NCBI GenBank assembly: GCA_002361095.1
Contig: DERU01000273.1
Span: forward strand, 11,404-33,317
Direction: 5' to 3'
Length of the DNA: 21,914 nucleotides
Source: Lachnospiraceae bacterium UBA3332
GTDB taxonomy: Bacteria > Bacillota > Clostridia > Lachnospirales > Lachnospiraceae
A program made the position numbers and the translations under genes. This document shows, in pieces, positions 8,391-14,483 of this stretch. Under the pieces are notes generated by a model. That model did no database searches, had not been told where the DNA came from, and was given only the letters and a program-made list of their open reading frames with translations. Each line of letters opens with the position of its first letter. Position 1 is the first letter of the stretch.

Positions 8391-9284
8391 TTAAAATTCC
8401 AGATCATCGTCACGCAGCAGTCCGTTCATAACCGCATAGATCAGCACTATGATCACGGCAAGCGTCACGCCCACCGCCGCGCCGGCTCCGGCATCCCTGG
8501 CCGCGTTGCCCTGCGAACCGAACACGGTATCGTACAGATAAATGACCGGCACAATGGTCGTACTCTCGGTTCCGATCGGCGAAAACATCTTTGACCACAG
8601 AAAGAACGCCGTGGTATGTACGCTCCAGAACGTAATATTTGTCTTGATAATTCCCTTGAGCAAAGGCAGGGTAATCTTTACAAACTGCTGCACCTTGTTC
8701 GCCCCGTCGATGGTCGCCGCCTCGAAAAGATCCTGCGGAATCCGCTCGATGCCGCTGATGAATATCAGCATATAATACCCTACCGCACCGAAAATAAAGG
8801 CTCCGAGCATGGCCCAGAACTTCATGTCGGTTCCCAGCCATTTGACCCCCTTTAAGCCAAACGCGCCGAGAATCCTGTTTAACATACCATAATCGCTATT
8901 ATAGATATACTGAATCCACATGGTTGCCAGCGCAACCGCGCTGATGACATTGGGAAGATAAATCGCCGCCCTGAAAAACTTTTTGAAACGGATCCCGCTG
9001 GTTAAAATTACCGCAAACAAAAGGGCAAAGGACAACGTAAAAATCCCGCCCACCAGCCAAATCCGCAGCATATTCCACATAGCCAGCCGGTATGTGGAAC
9101 TGTTGAAGATCCTGGAATAATTTCCAAGGCCGTAAAAAGTCCAACCGGACATATCCGCCGTCACGCTGTCAATGGCAAAAAAACTCATCAAAACTGTCCG
9201 CACTACCGGATACAGGTACACTGCCGCCAGTGCAATCAGGCAGGGCAGAATGAAGCACACAATCATCGCTTTATTTTTTTTCAT
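8391..9284 (-). CDS. ABC sugar transporter permease, MalF type
   Basis: This 297-residue permease has about six membrane segments. It begins MKKNKAMIVCFILPCLIALA, with the first segment near residues 8-27. The EAA loop is FEAATIDGANKVQQFVKITLP. The start at 9284 is chosen because GAAGGGAG lies 8 bp upstream; the frame is open back to 9350 but those upstream ATGs (9350, 9314) have no good site. The start codon is followed by a run of eight A residues. It lies 163 bp after the binding-protein gene, across a stem-loop, and 12 bp before the MalG-type gene. It should form the translocation pore with that protein for the disaccharide importer. Confidence 0.93.
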   Translation of the reverse strand: MKKNKAMIVCFILPCLIALAAVYLYPVVRTVLMSFFAIDSVTADMSGWTFYGLGNYSRIFNSSTYRLAMWNMLRIWLVGGIFTLSFALLFAVILTSGIRFKKFFRAAIYLPNVISAVALATMWIQYIYNSDYGMLNRILGAFGLKGVKWLGTDMKFWAMLGAFIFGAVGYYMLIFISGIERIPQDLFEAATIDGANKVQQFVKITLPLLKGIIKTNITFWSVHTTAFFLWSKMFSPIGTESTTIVPVIYLYDTVFGSQGNAARDAGAGAAVGVTLAVIIVLIYAVMNGLLRDDDLEF

Positions 9285-9374
9285 ATACCATACTCCCTTC
9301 AGAGTCCGAAACATGCTGTGCGCTGCGCCCCCCTTTAAGAGCCTGCACAAAAATTACGGACACGTTATGCCGGG

Positions 9375-9415
9375 TTTTGAAAACGGAGACGGCGCTACAG
9401 CAGCACCGCCTCCGT
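9375..9415 (-). terminator. stem-loop after the binding-protein gene, probable attenuator
   Basis: On the minus strand a strong GC-rich hairpin follows the binding-protein stop codon by 32 bp. The arms span 9415-9402 and 9396-9383: 14 pairs with two G-U, around a 5-base loop. It is followed by TTTT and then CAAAAC, so the U-tract is short. Within an operon such a structure typically gives partial termination or protects the upstream message, so that binding protein is made in excess over the permeases. A full terminator with a separate downstream promoter is the alternative. Confidence 0.6.
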
Positions 9416-9447
9416 CCAAACTACGTTCTAATTCTTTTACAAACCGA

Positions 9448-10806
9448 TCAATACAGGGCATCCATCGCCGCCGCAAATTCCTCGCCGGTCTCAAATTTGC
9501 CTTCATACAGGTTCCTGATAACATCGCCGAAAGCAGCGCCCAAATCGGAATTTTCCCCAAGACCCATATTCCAGGAAAGCGGATTTTCGGTGGCGTTCAA
9601 AGCCTCGACCGTACCGTCCATAATCGCGGGAGCCGTATTTCTGGGATCCGCAGGAATCTGGGAAGCCGTATTTGCCATCTTCTGATCGAATTCGCCGGTG
9701 GTCAGGAAGAGCAAAAAGTCAAACGCCGCCTGCGGGTTCTCACTGTAAGAGGTGATCGCCAGGGAATTCGCACCTGCGTAAGCGTTGGACGGATCCACGC
9801 CGCCTTCCACTGCAGGGTAGTTAAACATACCCCAGTTCACTTCCGTACCGGAGTTGTTGTTGACTTCCGCGCATACATAGTTTGCGCATACTACCATGGC
9901 GACCTTACCGGTCAGACCGATTTTATTCTGACTGGAAGGATATTCGTCGGGAGCGTTCTCCGCAAGATATCCTGCCTTTACAAAATCAATGATGTCCTGC
10001 GCCGCCTTGGCAACGCCTTCGTTCTGGCTCCATCCGCCGTTTAAGGCCAATTCCTTGATAGCTTCCTCACCCAGATATCTGTCGAGATGATAAGCAAAAG
10101 TGAAATCCGCATATGCGCCGTCCAATGCAAGGGGCTGGTATCCTTTATCCACCATTGCCTGACAGGCCGTTAAAAACTCATCCCATGTAGTGGGAACGGA
10201 TGTAATTCCGCAATCCGTAAAGATATCCTTGTTGTAGAATACGCCGCCAACCTGAGGCTGCTCCGTCACGCAGGGAAGGAAACCCGCGCGCTCGGTCGCC
10301 ACATCATTAAAGCACTTGAAGCTGACCGTGTCATAATTGGCCGCTTTTGCCATATCGGTCAGATCATAACAGAAGTCCACATATGTCTTGGAAATTCTGC
10401 TATAGTCGTCTTCAAAAATGTCGATCTTCTCGCCCGCTTCCAAGGCCGCCAAAATAATCTGCTTCACGTCACGGCCCTTCCACTCAATGTTCACCGTTGC
10501 GCCGGTCTTTTCTTTGAATGCATCCGCCGCTTCCTGAATCACCTGCCCCTGCGGCTCATTGGAATTCCACATGGACCAGAAAGTCAGATTCACGCCGCTG
10601 TAATCCGCCGCGCCGTCACCGGACGCTTCCGCCGGTGTGGATTCTGCGGGTGCTTCCGCAGGAGTCGATTCCGCAGGCTCCTGCGCAGGAGTGCTCTCCG
10701 CAGGCGCAGGGGTAGATGCGGCAGGCGCCGCTTCCTTGCCGCAGCCTGCAAGCATGGTCACCGCCATGGCAGAAACCAATAACAAACTGAGAAATTTCTT
10801 TTTCAT
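9448..10806 (-). CDS. ABC transporter sugar-binding lipoprotein (CUT1 family)
   Basis: This 452-residue extracytoplasmic solute-binding protein should capture the sugar and deliver it to the two permeases encoded downstream. A lipoprotein signal peptide ends in the lipobox LAGC, with C22 as the lipidated cysteine. Residues 26-65 form a low-complexity linker with repeated AESTPA units that acts as a flexible tether. The SBP family 1 domain follows from about residue 70 (VNLTFWSMWNSNEPQG) and contains the typical YNKDIFTDCGI and PTTWDEFLTACQAM stretches. The ATG at 10806 has AAAGGAGG 7 bp upstream. It is the first gene of the operon and faces the divergent AraC-family regulator, so it is probably sugar-inducible. 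Ligand specificity cannot be read directly; GH112 in the operon points to galacto-N-biose or lacto-N-biose. Confidence 0.94.
   Translation of the reverse strand: MKKKFLSLLLVSAMAVTMLAGCGKEAAPAASTPAPAESTPAQEPAESTPAEAPAESTPAEASGDGAADYSGVNLTFWSMWNSNEPQGQVIQEAADAFKEKTGATVNIEWKGRDVKQIILAALEAGEKIDIFEDDYSRISKTYVDFCYDLTDMAKAANYDTVSFKCFNDVATERAGFLPCVTEQPQVGGVFYNKDIFTDCGITSVPTTWDEFLTACQAMVDKGYQPLALDGAYADFTFAYHLDRYLGEEAIKELALNGGWSQNEGVAKAAQDIIDFVKAGYLAENAPDEYPSSQNKIGLTGKVAMVVCANYVCAEVNNNSGTEVNWGMFNYPAVEGGVDPSNAYAGANSLAITSYSENPQAAFDFLLFLTTGEFDQKMANTASQIPADPRNTAPAIMDGTVEALNATENPLSWNMGLGENSDLGAAFGDVIRNLYEGKFETGEEFAAAMDALY
10612..10731 (-). repeat. Ala/Pro/Ser/Thr-rich linker repeat in the binding protein
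   Basis: Codons 26-65 encode a degenerate tandem array built on AESTPA with spacers QEP, EAP and EA. The unit is about 9-10 residues (27-30 bp) and appears about three times. It links the lipid anchor to the folded domain. Such arrays can change copy number by slippage, but the repeats here are imperfect at DNA level. Confidence 0.7.
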
Positions 10807-10830
10807 ACCTATCCTCCTTTAAAGTTGAAA

Positions 10831-10857
10831 CGCTTTGGTCAAAGCTTTCTACGCTTT
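10831..10857 (-). promoter_or_regulatory. candidate operator: AAAGCG direct repeats spaced 21 bp
   Basis: Read on the minus strand, AAAGCG occurs at 10857-10852 and again at 10836-10831, exactly 21 bp apart, which is two helical turns and the usual layout of AraC-family half-sites. The same stretch contains the near-palindrome GCTTTGGTCAAAGC (10832-10845). The repeats lie between the predicted promoter and the start codon, so repression or a roadblock is as possible as activation. A catabolite-repression (cre) site was considered, but the match is poor. Confidence 0.3.
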
Positions 10858-10882
10858 AACCTGCTTTTCCGTTTGTAATTTT

Positions 10883-10912
10883 AGTATATCTGCTATCCGG
10901 CGTTTTGCACAA
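10883..10912 (-). promoter_or_regulatory. candidate promoter of the disaccharide operon
   Basis: A -10 element TATACT lies at 10888-10883 and a poor -35 element TTGTGC at 10912-10907, with 18 bp spacing. The weak -35 would suit a promoter that needs an activator. The message would start near 10876, giving a leader of about 70 bases before the binding-protein start. Confidence 0.4.
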
Positions 10913-10941
10913 TCAATATCTTGCTTCCTTTTTTATAAATC

Positions 10942-10970
10942 TTGCTTTGTTTACAAATATATGATAAAAT
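10942..10970 (+). promoter_or_regulatory. candidate promoter of the AraC-family regulator
   Basis: TTGCTT at 10942-10947 and TAAAAT at 10965-10970 are separated by 17 bp. The -10 differs from consensus at one base and the -35 at three. The region is AT-rich, so chance matches are common and a start closer to the gene is possible. Confidence 0.35.
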
Positions 10971-11197
10971 AATTTTAGCAATCCGTAATATATTTACAGA
11001 GAAATCCATATTTTTCTTCATCACTATGCCAAATATATTTTAAAATTCTTCCATATTTTTTGTATTTTGCACATGTTTCCATTTTACTTGCACAGATCTT
11101 CTTGTTCCTGCATAGCAGCATAACGCAGTATTTCTAAAACAAGCATTTTGCATAACGGTTCTTACGGATGTCCCTTTTAATAGGAGGATTCTATATC

Positions 11198-12037
11198 ATG
11201 GGAATTTCCCGCTATCTGTTTACCCGGGGAGAGGTGGAGCCTTTTCCGGCCAAACTGCTTTATATCACATACTCCAAATATGAACATGACTGGTACAGCC
11301 TGCCCCATACCCATCCTTTTACAGAACTGTGCTATATCCTTCGCGGCAAGGGGGCCTATCTGTTTGAAGGCCGTCCCTTTCCCGTACAAAAAGACGATTT
11401 TATCATTGTCAACCCCAACGTTTCCCACACGGAAACCTCCGACAGGAATATCCCGCTGGAATACATCATTCTCGGTGTGGAAGGGCTGAACTTTTCTTTC
11501 CGCCAAAACCGGGAACATGTCATATTCAATTGTAAGGAAGATCATGTGGATTTTTCCTTCCTCATGAACACCCTGCTATCCGAAATGGAAGAAAAAAAGC
11601 CCAACTATGAGCGGATCTGCCAGAATCTTCTGGAAGTGCTCATCGTCAGGCTGACACGCAGGCGCGCTTCCCTTACATTCGAGGCCGTTCCCACCGTGCA
11701 GTCCAGCCAGGAATGCCTCAAGCTCAAACAATACATAGATGCCAATTACAACCAGAATATCACGCTGGATACCCTGGCCAAAATCTCTCACCTAAACAAA
11801 TATTATCTGGTCCACACCTTTACCAAACGTTTCGGGGACTCCCCTATGAACTATTTGTGCAGCGTGCGGATTCAGGCCAGCAAGGAACTGCTCGCCTCCA
11901 CCAATCACAGCATCACGGAAGTGGCACAGTGTTCCGGCTTTTCCTCCCAAAGCTATTTCGCCCAATGCTTTCAGAAACACTGCGGCATGACCGCCAGCGC
12001 CTACCGCAAATCCTGCCGGGAGCCAAAAGGAAAGTGA
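11198..12037 (+). CDS. AraC-family transcriptional regulator
   Basis: This 279-residue regulator has an N-terminal cupin-like sugar-sensing domain (about residues 15-150, with HTHPFTELCYILRGKG and DDFIIVNPNVSHTE) and a C-terminal double helix-turn-helix DNA-binding domain (about residues 178-275). The first helix-turn-helix lies around ITLDTLAKISHLNKYYLVHT and the second around SITEVAQCSGFSSQSYFAQC, followed by FQKHCGMTASAYR, the conserved family ending. The ATG at 11198 has AGGAGG 10 bp upstream; an upstream in-frame ATG at 11168 lacks a site. It is divergent from the disaccharide operon and is probably its sugar-responsive activator. It converges on the GH20 gene with a gap of only 15 bp, so it could also affect that gene by antisense or read-through effects (inference). 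Confidence 0.94.
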   Translation: MGISRYLFTRGEVEPFPAKLLYITYSKYEHDWYSLPHTHPFTELCYILRGKGAYLFEGRPFPVQKDDFIIVNPNVSHTETSDRNIPLEYIILGVEGLNFSFRQNREHVIFNCKEDHVDFSFLMNTLLSEMEEKKPNYERICQNLLEVLIVRLTRRRASLTFEAVPTVQSSQECLKLKQYIDANYNQNITLDTLAKISHLNKYYLVHTFTKRFGDSPMNYLCSVRIQASKELLASTNHSITEVAQCSGFSSQSYFAQCFQKHCGMTASAYRKSCREPKGK

Positions 12038-12052
12038 CAAACGATGCCGGAA

Positions 12053-14479
12053 TCATCCCCACAATTTTCCGGCCAATACGGGAAGGGGTTCCCGGAACCG
12101 GTCGAAGAGGGCATCCTCCGTAATGGTTTCGCCGTTTAACCACATCCAGTCGTTCCACATCATATAAACGCTGCCCAGCATGCGGACGGAATAGGCGGGC
12201 AGTTCCCACGTTTGTTCGGCGGTTTCAAACCGGTTGGGCCGCCAGCTTTTTTGTAAAAACTCCAGGTCCAGGCGGTCGTAGCCGCCCCCGGGGATGAGGT
12301 AAAGGCTGCTGCTTAAGGAATTGATAATGCCAAAGCCTGCCTCGTACATTTCCTGCGGATCGGCCCAGCTTGTGTCCCAAATATGCATCTGCAGATTCCG
12401 GGACACGCCGGACCAATCCGCTTTCGTTTTGGACAGGCTGCCCCAGACCCGGATTTCTTTGCCGGGGGCAAGTCCGGCTACATACCCGGAAATTTCCTGC
12501 AAATAGGAAACATATTCCGCCTCGTCTCCGAAATACTCGTCCATCCCGATATGCAATGCCTTACAGCCTGCAAACGCAGCCGCTTTTTGTCCGTCGCCCG
12601 TCAAATACTCTTCCCACAATGCTTTGACCAGCGCGACGGTTTTGGGATTGGAGACATCCAGCTGGTCTGCGCTCTCGGGACTGTGCGACAGGCCCAGTTC
12701 CGGAAACGCCTTGGTAATGGCAAGACTGTGGGCGGGCGTATCGATCTCCGGAACCACCTCCACCCCATAAGCCGCCGCATCCTCCACAAACTGCGCAAAC
12801 GCTTCCTTGGTATAAAAAAGATCGGTGGAGGTAATACCCTCCCCCTCCCCATTACACAGTCCGGATTCCAGCCGGAAACCCGCGTACAGACTTCTCGCCC
12901 CCTCTGCGGTTTTATCATACCCGCTCTGGGCAATAATCTGGTTATCGTTTAAATGAATGTGCAGGGTATTCATTTTCCGTCCGGAAAGTTCCCGCATGAT
13001 CCGGTACAAAAGTTCCATGGATACCGGCCTGCGCCCCACGTCGATGCCAAACCCCCGGACCGCGTAGCGCGGATAATCCCGCAAAATGCCTGCCGGCAAT
13101 TTTCCCTCAGACTTCTCCAGCAAATCCAGAAAAGACACACAACCCCAACGGATTCCCTGCGCCGTCTCGGCCAAAATCCGCACGTCCCTGTTGCGCATCC
13201 CCAAGTCCGGCTGCCCGCCCGTTTCCTTCTCCCGCACCCCGATACTGATCTCAAATCCTTCCTCACCCAGTCCGGAAGGCCAATCTGCGGCAGAGTCGTT
13301 TTCGTTGTCCTCCGCAAGGGATAAAAAAATCCGTCCCGTATCCGTATCACCGCCCTGCGGTAAAATTTCTTTTTCCCTGCCGCATATGTCCGCCGTTTTT
13401 CCGGAATACGCGGATAGTTCCTGCGCAAACAGCCGCGCGGTGGGCAAAAGTTCTTTCTCCTGCCCTTTTTGCAGTACAATCTCATAGGATTTTGCCCGCA
13501 AAAGCCGTCCCCCCATAGGCTTCCACTCCATGGCGGTAAATCCCTCCGGCAGCCCCGCCTTTTCCGGGTTGGCCTTTCCTGCTTCTTCCTTTCTTTTATC
13601 GCGCTCCGGTTCCCGGGCTGCCGCGATCTCCACCGGCAGCCCCGCCAGTTCCCGGCGTATACCGTCTTTGACCAGTGCAAACCCCAATTCCACTTCCACG
13701 GCAGAGAGCGTATCCGCAATCCGCCCCTTCGGATCCACCACCGTCTCGTAATCCGCCCCCACAAATTCCAGATCATATCCCTCCGGTGTCTGTAAATCGG
13801 GCAACAAACGATGCAGCCCCGGCAAAATCTTTGGCTTTTCAATCAGGAAAGCATCCGCAAGCCCTTCGTACACCTCCAGTTCCAGCACGGAAATATTCTG
13901 GTAATACAGACTCAGATCTGCCTCTTCCCTGCGCACCTGCGTCACGTGCAAACGCAGACGGTCGGCCTGCACCGGCGCAACCAGATAAATATCCTGCGTC
14001 TTTTGCCCGGGCGGTTCGTCAAACCGGGCCGCCACCTTCCATTCCTCCCCCTGTACGGCATATTCCAACGTGTAAGCGCAGGCGTTCGTGCGCTCCCAAT
14101 AAATGCGCACCAGCCCCACCGTGGTCTCCTGCGGAAAACAAATCTCCAGCCAATGCTCGTTATTTTCCCAATCGTTGGCGGAAGACCACCGGCTCTGCGC
14201 ATCATTCCATACCCCGTCCCTGCACCTTTCCGGGGAAAATGTCCGGTTTTCCTGACTGTCCGCCCTGATACGCACTCCGGAATGCAAAGCCAGATTTTCC
14301 CCTACCGTCTCCACCCAAACGCCTTGGGGCCGTGCGTGCGACTTGAACAATCCCCAGCTGTCCTGTTCCACAAAATCTGCCGCCAGTTCGGCGCCGCCCG
14401 CAAAAACCCCCGCAAAAGCCACCGCCAATACCGCGCAAGCCATAATTCGTTTTCCCCATCCGGCGCAAATTTTTCCCAA
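12053..14479 (-). CDS. secreted GH20 beta-N-acetylhexosaminidase or lacto-N-biosidase with CBM32-like domain
   Basis: This 808-residue enzyme should cut terminal beta-linked HexNAc, or release lacto-N-biose, outside the cell. The N-terminus has a basic stretch and a hydrophobic segment (about residues 10-30) ending near AGGA, a signal peptide or anchor. A discoidin/CBM32-like domain covers about residues 62-205 (NLALHSGV, DGVWNDAQSRWSS, WLEICFP). A GH20 N-terminal domain follows, then the catalytic barrel from about residue 470 (GFGIDVGRRP, MNTLHIHLNDNQ). The catalytic pair is D647-E648 in HIGMDEYFGDE, where most hexosaminidases have a Gly-Gly before the pair. I choose TTG at 14479 because GGGAGG lies 8 bp upstream, overlapping the end of the YfhO-type gene; no ATG upstream fits, and an internal ATG at 14443 is the alternative. 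It is last in the surface-polymer gene row and close to the GH112 operon. Confidence 0.87.
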   Translation of the reverse strand: MGKICAGWGKRIMACAVLAVAFAGVFAGGAELAADFVEQDSWGLFKSHARPQGVWVETVGENLALHSGVRIRADSQENRTFSPERCRDGVWNDAQSRWSSANDWENNEHWLEICFPQETTVGLVRIYWERTNACAYTLEYAVQGEEWKVAARFDEPPGQKTQDIYLVAPVQADRLRLHVTQVRREEADLSLYYQNISVLELEVYEGLADAFLIEKPKILPGLHRLLPDLQTPEGYDLEFVGADYETVVDPKGRIADTLSAVEVELGFALVKDGIRRELAGLPVEIAAAREPERDKRKEEAGKANPEKAGLPEGFTAMEWKPMGGRLLRAKSYEIVLQKGQEKELLPTARLFAQELSAYSGKTADICGREKEILPQGGDTDTGRIFLSLAEDNENDSAADWPSGLGEEGFEISIGVREKETGGQPDLGMRNRDVRILAETAQGIRWGCVSFLDLLEKSEGKLPAGILRDYPRYAVRGFGIDVGRRPVSMELLYRIMRELSGRKMNTLHIHLNDNQIIAQSGYDKTAEGARSLYAGFRLESGLCNGEGEGITSTDLFYTKEAFAQFVEDAAAYGVEVVPEIDTPAHSLAITKAFPELGLSHSPESADQLDVSNPKTVALVKALWEEYLTGDGQKAAAFAGCKALHIGMDEYFGDEAEYVSYLQEISGYVAGLAPGKEIRVWGSLSKTKADWSGVSRNLQMHIWDTSWADPQEMYEAGFGIINSLSSSLYLIPGGGYDRLDLEFLQKSWRPNRFETAEQTWELPAYSVRMLGSVYMMWNDWMWLNGETITEDALFDRFREPLPVLAGKLWG

Positions 14480-14483
14480 CGCT

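Larger units (their letters stand above)
10807..11197. promoter_or_regulatory. divergent control region between binding protein and AraC regulator
   Basis: This 391 bp gap has no credible gene and is much more AT-rich than its surroundings. It must hold the promoters of the leftward sugar operon and the rightward regulator gene. The part near 10825-10860 carries repeated AAAGC/GCTTT elements; the middle (10920-11050) is AT-rich with several possible -10 boxes. The regulator message would have a long leader (about 220 bases) if the best-looking rightward promoter is used. No known riboswitch was recognised. Confidence 0.75.

Noticed and set aside
10822..10860. Catabolite-repression (cre) site
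   Set aside because: Parts resemble the consensus, but the TG to CG spacing or the second half does not fit; kept only as a possible AraC-type operator.
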